Source: a gamma proteobacterium SCGC AB-629-P17 (lineage in GTDB: Bacteria > Pseudomonadota > Gammaproteobacteria > PS1 > Pseudothioglobaceae). Taken from it: a stretch of 64,000 nt of DNA. This document shows positions 1 through 8,360 of the stretch, piece after piece. Where the stretch lies: NCBI GenBank assembly GCA_000372785.1, contig KB889802.1, positions 1 through 64,000 of the forward strand, written 5' to 3'. Numbering within the stretch: position 1 is the stretch's first letter; every line of letters begins with the position of its first letter. The notes beneath the pieces are model-generated. The model saw nothing but the letters and a program-made list of their open reading frames with translations, searched no databases and had not been told where the DNA came from. The position numbers and the translations under genes were made by a program.

Positions 1-95
1 ATACTAAGAAAGAAGAAAAAATTAAAGATTTGAAACACTTTGTATCGCGATTTTCAGCGAATGCCTCTAAATCAAGGCAAGCAACCTCTAGACTC
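1..95 (+). repeat. 95-bp perfect inverted repeat, left copy
   Basis: These 95 bases equal the reverse complement of 8353-8447 with no mismatch. Identity stops at base 96 here, which continues the ABC-F reading frame, and at base 8352 in the other copy, which lies in dehydrogenase sequence. The repeat reaches the first base of the window, so it could be longer to the left. It is coding sequence from the middle of ybiT, not a mobile element: it has no terminal repeats or transposase. Confidence 0.97.
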
Positions 96-824
96 AAGCA
101 ACTTGACAAGATTGAGCTTAATGATATCAAACCATCTTCACGCGTTAGTCCCTATATTATTTTTAATCAAAGTAAGGAATTATTCAGAAATGTTTTAGAG
201 GTTCAAAACGTCAACAAAAGTTTTGATGACATAGAAGTACTAAAGGATATTAACCTGATGATAGAGACAGGTGAAAGGGTTGCAATCATTGGTCAAAACG
301 GTATCGGCAAAACGACACTACTAAGAATCTTATATGGAGAACTAGAAGCTGATATCGGTAAAACCAAATGGAGTGAAAACGCCAATATTGGTTATTATGC
401 TCAGGACCATAATGCTGATTTCGAGAAGAATATCAGTGTACTGGACTGGATGACTCAATTCAAAAATGAGAAAGACGACATACAGACGATACGCTCTGTA
501 TTAGGCAAAATGCTTTTTGGCAAGGAAGATATAAAAAAATCAGTAAAGTCTCTTTCAGGTGGCGAGAAGGGGCGCATGATTTTTGGAAGATTGATGTTAC
601 AAAAGCCGAATATTTTATTAATGGACGAGCCAACAAACCACATGGATATGGAGTCTATTGAAGCGTTAAATCTTGCACTCGATAATTACAAAGGCACACT
701 AATATTTGTTAGCCACGATAGAGAGTTTGTTTCTTCTTTGTCAACTAAAGTTGTTGAACTTAAAGAAGATGGTGCGCACTATTACCCTGGTAATTATGAA
801 GACTACTTGCTGACTCAATTGTGA
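1..824 (+). CDS. ybiT: ABC-F ATPase YbiT, C-terminal half (5' end missing)
   Basis: This is the second half of an energy-dependent translational-throttle (ABC-F) protein, a cytoplasmic twin-ATPase that acts on ribosomes. The open frame runs from base 3. It starts in the inter-domain linker ([18 protein letters not shown]) and then holds one ABC domain: Walker [10 protein letters not shown] near base 291, signature LSGGEKGR near 556, Walker [10 protein letters not shown] near 619 and the switch histidine in SHDRE near 712. The TTG at 30 is an internal leucine codon, not a real start. The missing N-terminal half is at 8353-9210 on the minus strand. Joining 9210-8353 (reverse strand) to 96-824 gives 528 residues in frame, essentially the length of E. 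coli YbiT. The linker and [13 protein letters not shown] motif in the other half favour YbiT over EttA, Uup or YheS. Confidence 0.93.
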   Translation, partial: TKKEEKIKDLKHFVSRFSANASKSRQATSRLKQLDKIELNDIKPSSRVSPYIIFNQSKELFRNVLEVQNVNKSFDDIEVLKDINLMIETGERVAIIGQNGIGKTTLLRILYGELEADIGKTKWSENANIGYYAQDHNADFEKNISVLDWMTQFKNEKDDIQTIRSVLGKMLFGKEDIKKSVKSLSGGEKGRMIFGRLMLQKPNILLMDEPTNHMDMESIEALNLALDNYKGTLIFVSHDREFVSSLSTKVVELKEDGAHYYPGNYEDYLLTQL

Positions 825-943
825 ATTTAATTATATACTTCTATGAAATCTATTAATTATTAAAGCTTTCATTCAGTGGTTAAATAAGCTAAATATAGCG
901 ATTAAGCGTAAAATTTATCGAAATAAACCTAGGTAACTTATAT

Positions 944-1570
944 ATGTTTACTGGAATTATTCAGGCAAAAGGCAACATTAAAGAAATTCGTATATCGAAT
1001 AAAGGAGTTGTTTTTACATTAAATTCTAATTCACTAGAGCTTTCTGACGTCTCTATAGGTGACAGTATTGCAGTAAATGGAGTGTGTTTAACGATAACCC
1101 AACTTGATAAGAATTCTTTTTCTGCTGATGTATCCAAGGAAACCTTGAACTGCACAACTTTTTCTCAATTAAAAAAGGACCAAAATATCAACCTAGAAAA
1201 GTCATTACGACTCAATCAAGGCATTGATGGTCATCTCGTGAGTGGCCATGTTGATGGGGTTGGTGAGGTAGTCTCTTTGCAAAAAGAAGGCGAAAGTACT
1301 CGCTTAAAAATCAAAGTTAAAAATGATCTTTCAAAATATATTGCTAAGAAGGGCTCAATTTGTATTAATGGCGTTAGCTTGACTGTTAACTCTGTTGAAG
1401 CTGATATTTTTGATGTTAATATAGTCCCCCATACTTTGTCAGTAACAACCTTGGGTGAATTAATTGAAAACTCTAGAGTTAATATAGAGATAGATATAAT
1501 TGCTAGACACATTGAGCATTTAATTAAACATAAATCTACTACAGGAATCGATATTACGACTCCAAAGTAA
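944..1570 (+). CDS. ribE: riboflavin synthase alpha chain
   Basis: Converts two molecules of 6,7-dimethyl-8-ribityllumazine into riboflavin plus the pyrimidinedione precursor, the last step of riboflavin synthesis in the cytoplasm. The 208 residues form the usual two tandem lumazine-binding barrels. The protein starts with the invariant MFTGII, and each half has an NGV(C/S)LT motif (residues 45-50 and 142-147). SGHVDGVG near residue 100 marks the start of the second repeat. Length is normal. It is followed 44 bp later by ribBX and then by ribH and nusB, a standard riboflavin cluster. The 119-bp leader has no recognisable FMN riboswitch. The name varies between databases (ribC or ribE). Confidence 0.96.
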   Translation: MFTGIIQAKGNIKEIRISNKGVVFTLNSNSLELSDVSIGDSIAVNGVCLTITQLDKNSFSADVSKETLNCTTFSQLKKDQNINLEKSLRLNQGIDGHLVSGHVDGVGEVVSLQKEGESTRLKIKVKNDLSKYIAKKGSICINGVSLTVNSVEADIFDVNIVPHTLSVTTLGELIENSRVNIEIDIIARHIEHLIKHKSTTGIDITTPK

Positions 1571-1614
1571 AAAATAGGTACTGACAACTTCATCACTAAA
1601 AATAATAGATATTT

Positions 1615-2688
1615 ATGAAGACATCAATTGAAGAAATTTTAGAAGACTATAAACAAGGCAAGATGATTATCCTGATGGATGATGAAGGTCGAGAAAATGA
1701 AGGCGACTTATTGATTGCTGCTGAAAAAGTTACTAAAGAGGATATTAATTTTATGGCTACCCATGGTCGAGGATTGATTTGCTTAACGTTGACACAAGGA
1801 CGCTGTCAGCAGTTAAATCTTCCTTTAATGGTCTCTCAGAATAGTGATCTTCACTCAACAAACTTTACTGTCTCTATTGAGGCAGCTTCTGGTGTAACTA
1901 CAGGCATTTCAGCCTCTGATAGAGCTAAAACTATTCTAGATGCTGTAGCTAAAGATGCAAAACCAATTGACATTGTTCAGCCGGGTCATGTCTTTCCATT
2001 AATGTCTCAACAAGGTGGAGTTCTGATACGTGCAGGTCATACTGAGGCTGGTTGTGATTTGGCTCGATTGGCTGGTTTTGAGCCTGCCTCAGTCATTGTT
2101 GAAATTTTAAATGATGATGGCTCTATGGCTAGAAGCGAAGATTTACTGAAATTTGGAAAAAAACATGAAATCAAGGTCGGAAATATTGCCGACTTGATTC
2201 ACTATCGAGTAGAAAATGAAAAAACAGTTGAAAGGATAAGTCAGAAGCCTTTTAAAACTAAATATGGTGAGTTTAAGCTTTATTCGTATCTTGACACTAT
2301 CCATAACGATATTCATATTGCGTTAGTGAAGGGATCGATTGACGAGTCAAGTGAACCTTATGTCAGGGTTCATATGGAAAATATCTTTAAAGATGTTTTG
2401 CAAGAGGTTCAACGTGGATTTAGCATCAACAGTGCGCTTAATATGATTTCTGAAGTAGAGAATGGAGTTTTCTTGCTTTTGCGTAAGCAGGACAATCAGG
2501 CTATCCTTGAAAATATCGACAATCAAGACTATCGAAGTAATGATGACGGAAAAACGTTTGGAATAGGTGCGCAAATACTGGCTGACCTGGGAGTCACAAA
2601 CATGAAATCTTTAGGTAAACCTAGAAAGTGGCCAGGATTAGAAGGTTTTGGTATAACGATCTCTGAATATATAAACATAAAGGAGTAA
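1615..2688 (+). CDS. ribB: RibBX: DHBP synthase with degenerate GTP cyclohydrolase II-like domain
   Basis: The N-terminal ~205 residues are 3,4-dihydroxy-2-butanone-4-phosphate synthase, which makes the four-carbon unit for lumazine from ribulose 5-phosphate. DDEGRENEGD (22-31), HGRGLIC (50-56), GHVFPL (124-129) and RAGHTEA (139-145) are all intact. The C-terminal ~150 residues align with GTP cyclohydrolase II, but none of its three zinc cysteines is present: the stretch after VRVH reads MENIFKD where the family has SECLTGD, and no C-x-C follows. The catalytic RQEGRNIGL segment is also gone. This matches the RibBX variant described in Proteobacteria, in which the second domain lacks cyclohydrolase activity. 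A separate ribA is therefore expected elsewhere in the genome. ribH follows after 6 bp. Confidence 0.93.
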   Translation: MKTSIEEILEDYKQGKMIILMDDEGRENEGDLLIAAEKVTKEDINFMATHGRGLICLTLTQGRCQQLNLPLMVSQNSDLHSTNFTVSIEAASGVTTGISASDRAKTILDAVAKDAKPIDIVQPGHVFPLMSQQGGVLIRAGHTEAGCDLARLAGFEPASVIVEILNDDGSMARSEDLLKFGKKHEIKVGNIADLIHYRVENEKTVERISQKPFKTKYGEFKLYSYLDTIHNDIHIALVKGSIDESSEPYVRVHMENIFKDVLQEVQRGFSINSALNMISEVENGVFLLLRKQDNQAILENIDNQDYRSNDDGKTFGIGAQILADLGVTNMKSLGKPRKWPGLEGFGITISEYINIKE

Positions 2689-2694
2689 AAGAAA

Positions 2695-3156
2695 TTGAAA
2701 ACTATCGAAGGTGATTTAACTATTAGAGATAAAAAAATTGCACTCGTAGCTGCACGCTTCAACTCATTTATTGTTGAGCATTTAATTAATGGCTCAAAAG
2801 ATACCTTGTTGAATTCTGGTGCTGAAGAGAGCGATATTGAACTCTTTTATGTGCCGGGAGCTTTTGAAATTCCCTTAGCTCTTAAAAAGATAGCTAGTAG
2901 TGGTAAATATGATGGTATTGTAGCCTTAGGAGCGGTAATACGCGGTGGAACACCTCATTTTGAATATGTTGCTGGAGAGTGTGTAAAAGGTATTTCAAAA
3001 GCATCTTTAGATTCAGAAGTGCCTATCGCCTTTGGTGTTTTAACCGTTGATACAGTAGAGCAAGCAATTGATCGTGCTGGTACTGATTCTGGAAATAAGG
3101 GTGCTGAAGCAGCAGAGAGTGTTATTAGAATGATAAATTTGCTTGAGCAATTGTGA
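2695..3156 (+). CDS. ribH: 6,7-dimethyl-8-ribityllumazine synthase
   Basis: Condenses the ribityl-aminopyrimidine with the RibB product to form lumazine, the substrate of RibE. It has 153 residues, the normal length. PGAFEIP (54-60), GGTPHFEYV with the catalytic His at 88, and the following GECVKG phosphate-binding turn are present. The start is TTG at 2695, supported by AGGAG about ten bases upstream that overlaps the ribBX stop. The 3' end overlaps the GTG start of nusB by four bases (GTGA), so the two are translationally coupled. Confidence 0.96.
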   Translation: MKTIEGDLTIRDKKIALVAARFNSFIVEHLINGSKDTLLNSGAEESDIELFYVPGAFEIPLALKKIASSGKYDGIVALGAVIRGGTPHFEYVAGECVKGISKASLDSEVPIAFGVLTVDTVEQAIDRAGTDSGNKGAEAAESVIRMINLLEQL

Positions 3157-3569
3157 CTCCAAAACAACGCTCACGCGCTAGAGTCGTACAAGCTTTATAT
3201 CAATGGTTAGTTTCTGGCGATGACTTGGCTGAGATTGAAAAACAATTTTTAAATCAGAAAGAAGGTAAGATTTCAAAATCTTTTTTTTCTAACCTGTTTA
3301 CAAATATTCCTAAAAACATATCACTACTTGATGAGATTATAAAGCCCTCATTAGATAGAAGACTTGATGAACTCGGACCAACAGAACGAGCAGTTTTATA
3401 TTTGGGAGTATATGAGCTTAAATTTCAGCCAGAAGTTCCATACAAGGTTGTCATCAATGAAGCTGTAGAGTTAACAAAACTTTATGGTGCAGAGAACGCT
3501 TATAAATTGATTAATAGTTCATTGGATATAATTTCACAAGACCTTCGTAGCGTTGAAGTGAGCGATTAA
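3153..3569 (+). CDS. nusB: transcription antitermination protein NusB
   Basis: Binds boxA RNA together with ribosomal protein S10 to keep RNA polymerase processive, mainly on rRNA operons. The 138-residue all-helical protein opens with [13 protein letters not shown] and contains [19 protein letters not shown] and [13 protein letters not shown], all family hallmarks. It starts with GTG inside the ribH stop (GTGA overlap). The ribH-nusB pairing is widespread in Proteobacteria. It is the last gene before a 316-bp gap. Confidence 0.95.
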   Translation: MTPKQRSRARVVQALYQWLVSGDDLAEIEKQFLNQKEGKISKSFFSNLFTNIPKNISLLDEIIKPSLDRRLDELGPTERAVLYLGVYELKFQPEVPYKVVINEAVELTKLYGAENAYKLINSSLDIISQDLRSVEVSD

Positions 3570-3885
3570 TAAAAATACTAAAACCTATTAAAATAACTTT
3601 TTTCCGTTTAGAGCTTAGTTCTCTAATATTGAGTTTTATTTATCTGGACTATTAATTTTTCTCACTCTGGTTCTATATATTTTTTTGAAAAATATATTAA
3701 GTTGAATTAAACTAACATCGCAAATGAGTTTTATCTTAACCAATTTCATGGTAATATCTCATTTCCACAGAAAAAAATGACTTCAATTTGTTAATTGGTT
3801 CTGGTGAACTTTTTTCTAAAAAAGAAAGTATTTTTTTTATGGTTGTAGTTAGATGTAATATTTTTTCAAATTATAAGGAGAGAAA
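3570..3885. other. 316-bp AT-rich intergenic region upstream of the solute ABC operon
   Basis: No gene, tRNA or riboswitch is recognisable. It holds an AT-only palindrome, atatattttt-ttg-aaaaatatat, at 3675-3697, which could be an operator or a weak hairpin. It ends with a strong ribosome binding site (AAGGAG) six bases before the tauA-like ATG. The promoter of the transport operon presumably lies here, but I could not pick a convincing -35/-10 pair. Confidence 0.6.
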
Positions 3886-4881
3886 ATGAAAGGTCTTTAT
3901 AAAAAAATTGGAGCCACAATTGTCGGTGCAATAGCTACCGTTAATGTTATGGCTCTTGATGAGTTAAACGTTGCTTACTTTGAAGAGTGGCCTATGCCAT
4001 TTGAATATGCAAAACAAATTGGTGCATATGACGAAGCTTTAGGAATGACAGTAAACTGGAGTGCTTTCGGTACTGGTACCGCAATGTCAGCCGCTATGGC
4101 TTCTGGAGATATTGATATCTCAGTGAGTCAAGGTGTTCCTCCATTTATTGTTGCAGCCTCTACAGGACAAGATTTACAAATTGTCGACGTGGCAGTTAGC
4201 TACGCTGACAATGACAACTGTGTTGTTGCGTCAGCTCTTGAAATTGACGCAAGTAATGCTTCTGAGTTGGCTGGATTAAAAGTTTCTGTGCCAATAGGTA
4301 CCGCTGCTCATTACGGTTACTTAAAGCAAATGGATCATTTTGGGGTTGATGTAGCTTCAATGGATGTTGTTGATATGGCTCCACCAGAAGGAGCAGCTGC
4401 TTTTGCTCAGGGTAGTGTTGATGTATTCTGTGGCTGGGGTGGATCACTTCGCCGTGCTTTAGAGCATGGTAACGTGCTTTTGACTGGTGCAGAGAAGACA
4501 GCACTAGGTATCCTGGTTTGGGATGTAACTTCAACAACAGCGCAATTTGCTAATGAAAATGCTGAAGTTTTAGCGACATTCTTGGGAGTGACTGCTGCTT
4601 CTAATGCTATGTGGAATTCTGGTGGATTTACTTCACTGATGCTTCCTCATATTGCGAGAGATGCTGGCATGGACGAAGCTGCAACTGCCGACACTATGTC
4701 GACATTTGTATTCCCATCAGTTAGTAACCAACTATCAAGCGCATGGCTTGGCGGCTCAGGAATAACTTTCCTTAAGGGTGTAGCTGATGTATTTGTTAAT
4801 GCTGGTGAAATCCCAAGCTCACGTGACTCATATGCAGGTGCAGTTAATACGGATGGTTTGAACTCGTTAGCAAGCCAATAA
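3886..4881 (+). CDS. tauA: periplasmic substrate-binding protein of a taurine/sulfonate-class ABC importer
   Basis: Captures a small solute in the periplasm for the TauB/TauC-like ATPase and permease encoded next. It has 331 residues. Residues 1-23 are a signal peptide (basic start, hydrophobic core, cleavage after VMA). The mature part follows the NMT1/TauA-SsuA fold: LNVAYFEEWPMPFEYAKQIG at the N-terminus, WSAFGTGTAMSAAMASGDID in lobe 1 and PIGTAAHYGYL at the hinge. It is closest in style to proteins annotated as taurine-binding, but sequence reading cannot fix the ligand. The adjoining methylamine-type dehydrogenase makes N-methylated glycines or betaines alternative substrates. A strong hairpin after the gene would let it be expressed more than the rest of the operon. 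Confidence 0.85.
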   Translation: MKGLYKKIGATIVGAIATVNVMALDELNVAYFEEWPMPFEYAKQIGAYDEALGMTVNWSAFGTGTAMSAAMASGDIDISVSQGVPPFIVAASTGQDLQIVDVAVSYADNDNCVVASALEIDASNASELAGLKVSVPIGTAAHYGYLKQMDHFGVDVASMDVVDMAPPEGAAAFAQGSVDVFCGWGGSLRRALEHGNVLLTGAEKTALGILVWDVTSTTAQFANENAEVLATFLGVTAASNAMWNSGGFTSLMLPHIARDAGMDEAATADTMSTFVFPSVSNQLSSAWLGGSGITFLKGVADVFVNAGEIPSSRDSYAGAVNTDGLNSLASQ

Positions 4882-4938
4882 AATACTAAATATCGGACTT
4901 AAATAAATGTCTGATATCTAAGTATCTGTTAGAATTAA

Positions 4939-4969
4939 GGTGGCGCACTATTAGTGTGCCACCTTTTTT
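4939..4969 (+). terminator. intra-operon Rho-independent terminator/attenuator after tauA-like gene
   Basis: A 10-bp stem GGTGGCGCAC / GTGTGCCACC with one G-U pair and a TATTA loop is followed directly by six T. It lies between the binding-protein gene and the ATPase gene. This is the usual way binding proteins are made in excess over their membrane partners. Confidence 0.85.
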
Positions 4970-4992
4970 ATGAAAAAATATCGGAGATTGAT

Positions 4993-5796
4993 TTGAAGGG
5001 ATTATCAATTGAAAACATATCAATGCGTTTTGATTTAAAAGATGGAAAATCAATTCAGGCACTAAAAGATATAACTCTGGAGATCGAAGAGGGACAAATT
5101 ATTACCGTACTTGGGCCATCAGGTTGCGGTAAAACCACACTCTTAAATATTATTGCAGGTTTTTTAGCTCCGACTGAAGGGCAAGTCGTCCTTAACGATC
5201 AGACCGTTCTCGGTCCAGGTGCTGAACGTGGTATGGTTTTTCAGCAGGGAGCACTCTTTGAGTGGATGAATGTGCGTTCAAATGTTGCATTTGGACCAAG
5301 AATGAAAGGTATGCCAAAAGCAGAGCAAAATGAAAAAGTCCAACATCTGTTGGAAGTAGTCGGACTTAGTGATTTCGAAGACAAAGCGGTTTACGAACTT
5401 TCGGGTGGTATGCAACAAAGGGTTGCTTTAGCACGATGTTTGGCAAACGATCCAGATGTCATTTTGATGGATGAACCTCTAGGTGCGCTTGATGCTTTAA
5501 CACGTGAAAAAATGCAAGGTCTGGTATTAAAGCTTTGGAAAGAAACAGGAAAGACAATTATGCTGATAACGCATTCTGTTGAGGAAGCAGTTTTGCTCGG
5601 TGAGCGACTTCTTGTTTTGGCTCCAAGACCAGGAAGGATTCTCAAAGAATACAAACTTCCTTATGCTGAAATGGGTTCTGGTATGGATCTTCGTGAAGTC
5701 AAAAAATCTGAAGGTTATATCGAAACCCGAGATGAAATACTTTCAATTATTTGGGAGATGGAAGAAGAAATTATGGGTAGAGTGGAGAACGACTAA
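4993..5796 (+). CDS. tauB: ABC transporter ATPase of the taurine/nitrate/sulfonate class
   Basis: Hydrolyses ATP on the cytoplasmic face to drive import by the neighbouring permease. I place the start at TTG 4993, with GGAG at 4983-4986. The frame stays open up to 4954, but that would start inside the terminator hairpin and add 13 non-conserved residues. The 267-residue protein has Walker A GPSGCGKTT (about 41-49), Q-loop VFQQGALFEW, signature LSGGMQQR (about 135), Walker B VILMDEPLGALD and the switch histidine in ITHSVEEA. The length and the C-terminal PRPGRI are typical of TauB/SsuB. Its TAA stop overlaps the ATG of the permease by one base. Confidence 0.9.
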   Translation: MKGLSIENISMRFDLKDGKSIQALKDITLEIEEGQIITVLGPSGCGKTTLLNIIAGFLAPTEGQVVLNDQTVLGPGAERGMVFQQGALFEWMNVRSNVAFGPRMKGMPKAEQNEKVQHLLEVVGLSDFEDKAVYELSGGMQQRVALARCLANDPDVILMDEPLGALDALTREKMQGLVLKLWKETGKTIMLITHSVEEAVLLGERLLVLAPRPGRILKEYKLPYAEMGSGMDLREVKKSEGYIETRDEILSIIWEMEEEIMGRVEND

Positions 5797-7064
5797 TGGC
5801 TATTTTACTGATTTATATTATTGTTTTCGTTGTCGCATTTTATCTAGTGCACTTAGTAACAAAAATGATGACTGCTCAGAAAGACTACACGAGCCTTAAA
5901 ACTGTAACATTTGGTGATGAAAGTGCTGTTTCACCTAACCGACCTGCCTCAATTATCTCGGTTCTGGCTATTTTTATGATTTGGGGGGCATTTACGGGCT
6001 CAAAATTAATGCCATTTCACGCGCCAGGTCCTTTTATTGGTGAAACTACTTTTAGCTATACCGCAATCAATGCGGCGGGCGAGACCGATGACGCAGAGGT
6101 TATCGTTACTGTTTACGATATACAGTCCGGTAAAACACCTTCAAAAATGAAGATTGACCCGGGCGCTGGATTTGCAAAAAATGATACTGCCAACATTATA
6201 GCTTGGCGTAGTGGGTTAATTAAAGTAAAACGTAATGACGTTGGCAGTAAAGAGGATGGTTACAGAATTATTGCTATCAATGATCAAGAGATCTCACCTA
6301 GTTCAGAAGTTTTTATTGATGATGCTCGGGTCTATATGACCGCTAAAGGGACACTGAGTTTTACTCCAGAAAAAGGTTGGCAAATGCAACCGATCTGGCT
6401 ACCTTCACCTGAAGCTGTTTGGTCGAGACTAATTCTGGTAGCTTCTGAAGGGTATAAAACTTTTACCTTAGCAGAACACCTTGGCTGGTCGCTTCTTCGT
6501 GTACTAGTTGGATTTTTGGCGGGCGCACTTGTCGGTATTCCGCTTGGTTACGCGATGGGACTTTCTGGCTGGTTTCGTGGCTGGTTTGATCCAATCGTCG
6601 AATTTATGCGTCCAGTTCCACCACTTGCGCTTATTCCACTGGTAATTATCTGGTTTGGGATTGGTGAAGAGGGCAAGATTATATTACTTTTCCTTGCATC
6701 ATTATGGATCATGACAATTTCTGCCAGAGCAGGCGTTTCTGGAGTCAAGATTAGTAAAATTCATGCTGCATATTCTCTTGGTGCGTCAAAGCGACAAATC
6801 ATGAGACTGGTAATTGTGCCTAATAGCCTACCTGAGATATTTACAGGTGCTCGTGTATCTATGGGGGTTTGCTGGGGTACCGTTGTCGCAGCAGAACTTG
6901 TTGCAGCTCAGAAGGGTGCAGGTATGATGATAATCAATGCTTCAAAATTTCAGATGACGGATCTCGTTATTATGGGAATCGTTCTGATTGGAGTGATCGG
7001 ATACTCTATAGATATTCTCATGCGTATTGCAGAAAATTATCTTGTACCCTGGAAAGGTAAATAA
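5796..7064 (+). CDS. tauC: ABC transporter permease (TauC-like) with extra N-terminal periplasmic Ig-like domain
   Basis: Forms the membrane channel of the importer. The C-terminal ~230 residues are a standard binding-protein-dependent permease: PEAVWSRL, several hydrophobic helices, and the ATPase-docking loop AAYSLGASKRQIMRLVIVPN. At 422 residues it is far longer than the ~250-280 usual for TauC/SsuC. The additional ~190 residues comprise a first helix (1-21), a second (about 49-70) and then ~120 polar residues predicted to be periplasmic. That segment contains FSYTAINAAGETDDAEVIV, a pattern resembling the strands of cadherin/Ig-like adhesion repeats. The extra domain is in frame with no sign of gene fusion by error. 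It could help dock the binding protein, but that is speculation. Confidence 0.85.
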   Translation: MAILLIYIIVFVVAFYLVHLVTKMMTAQKDYTSLKTVTFGDESAVSPNRPASIISVLAIFMIWGAFTGSKLMPFHAPGPFIGETTFSYTAINAAGETDDAEVIVTVYDIQSGKTPSKMKIDPGAGFAKNDTANIIAWRSGLIKVKRNDVGSKEDGYRIIAINDQEISPSSEVFIDDARVYMTAKGTLSFTPEKGWQMQPIWLPSPEAVWSRLILVASEGYKTFTLAEHLGWSLLRVLVGFLAGALVGIPLGYAMGLSGWFRGWFDPIVEFMRPVPPLALIPLVIIWFGIGEEGKIILLFLASLWIMTISARAGVSGVKISKIHAAYSLGASKRQIMRLVIVPNSLPEIFTGARVSMGVCWGTVVAAELVAAQKGAGMMIINASKFQMTDLVIMGIVLIGVIGYSIDILMRIAENYLVPWKGK

Positions 7065-7100
7065 CCTTATAATTTTTGGTTTTTTAGTTTCACGTCAATT

Positions 7101-8360
7101 ATGTCTGATATATTGCCTAAAAATGCACAAGTTGTAATTATTGGGGGAGGTGTTGTTGGATGCTCGGTAGCTTACCATCTCGCCAAACTTGGCTATACTG
7201 ATATTGTCCTTTTAGAGCGAAAAAAACTTACCTCTGGAACTACATGGCACGCCGCAGGACTTGTAGGTCAAATGCGATCATCATTAAACCTAACTCAAAT
7301 GGTTCAGTATTCAGGCAATCTTTATGAGACATTAGAAGCTGAAACAGGTATGGCTACAGGGTACCGTCGTACGGGTTCTGTGAGTATTGCAACTAATAAG
7401 GAAAGACTAAAAGAATTTAAAAGAAACGCTTCTCTGGCCAAAGTCCATGGTGTTGATGTTCAGATACTGTCTCCTTCAGAACTCAAAGAAAAAATTAATC
7501 TATTTAATTTAGATGATGCTGTAGGTGGAGCCTGGATTCCTAAAGACGGTAAAACTGATTGTACAAACGTTGCAATGGCTCTTGCTAAAGGGGCTAAAAA
7601 CAATGGAGTAAAAATATTTGAAGACCTTAAAGTGACTGGGATCCATCAAGAAGATGGAAAAGTCAAAGGTGTCCAGACTGAATTAGGCGACATACAATCC
7701 AGTGTTGTTGTTAACTGCGGAGGAATGTGGGCAAGGGAAATTGGCAAAATGGCTGGAGTATCAGTACCTCTTCATGCTTGTGAGCATTTTTATTTTCTAA
7801 CCTCATCCGTTCCAGATTTGGGTGATATGCCTGTTGTAAGAGTGCCCGATGAGTCTGCGTATTACAAGGAGGATGCTGGAAAAATTTTAATAGGTTTATT
7901 TGAGCCAAACGCAAAACCTTGGGGGCAGAATGGGATACCCGAAGATTTCTGTTTTGACCAAATAGAGGATGACTTAGAGCACTGTATGCCTTACCTTGAA
8001 TTGGCAATGAAGAGATTGCCGGTAATTGAAAACTTAGGTATAGAAACCTTTTTCAATGGCCCGGAAAGTTTCACACCCGATGATAATTTTCAAATAGGCG
8101 AATCACCTGAATTAAGAAACTTTTTTGTTGCAGCTGGATTCAATTCAATTGGCATTCAGGCTGCTGGAGGAGCAGGCAAATACCTTGCAGAATGGATTGT
8201 TGCTGGGGAGCCTCCTTGCGATTTATGGGAGGTCGATATCAGAAGAAACGACCCATTCCAAAATAATAAACTTTATCTAGCTAATCGAGTCACAGAGACG
8301 CTAGGTTATCTATACGAAAATCATTTTCCATATCACCAATATAGCACTGCTAGAGTCTAG
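7101..8360 (+). pseudogene. dimethylglycine/sarcosine-dehydrogenase-like FAD enzyme, cut off at the 95-bp repeat junction
   Basis: The family oxidatively demethylates N-methylated glycines, usually passing the one-carbon unit to tetrahydrofolate. The 419 residues contain the dinucleotide fold VVIIGGGVVG (11-20) and SGTTWHAAG, whose His50 corresponds to the histidine that binds FAD covalently in this family. The first ~415 residues match the oxidase half and the start of the connecting region (VTETLGYLYENHFPY, then STAR). Relatives continue TARGVRRSP and then a GcvT-type folate domain to about 800 residues. Here the frame leaves the family after TAR, reads one codon of the ybiT repeat and stops. 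The truncation coincides with the 95-bp junction, so the native gene is probably full length. Its place after the importer suggests it metabolises the imported solute. Confidence 0.8.

Noticed and set aside
30-824. Complete 264-residue ATPase starting at TTG 30
   Set aside because: The TTG is an internal codon; the frame continues to the left edge and matches the middle of YbiT.
825-943. Possible FMN riboswitch upstream of ribE
   Set aside because: None of the conserved FMN-element blocks (such as the AGGG...GGGGC regions) can be found, and the leader is only 119 bp of AT-rich sequence.
4954-4992. Upstream start for the ATPase gene
   Set aside because: It lies inside the terminator hairpin and adds residues not found in the family; TTG 4993 has a good ribosome site.
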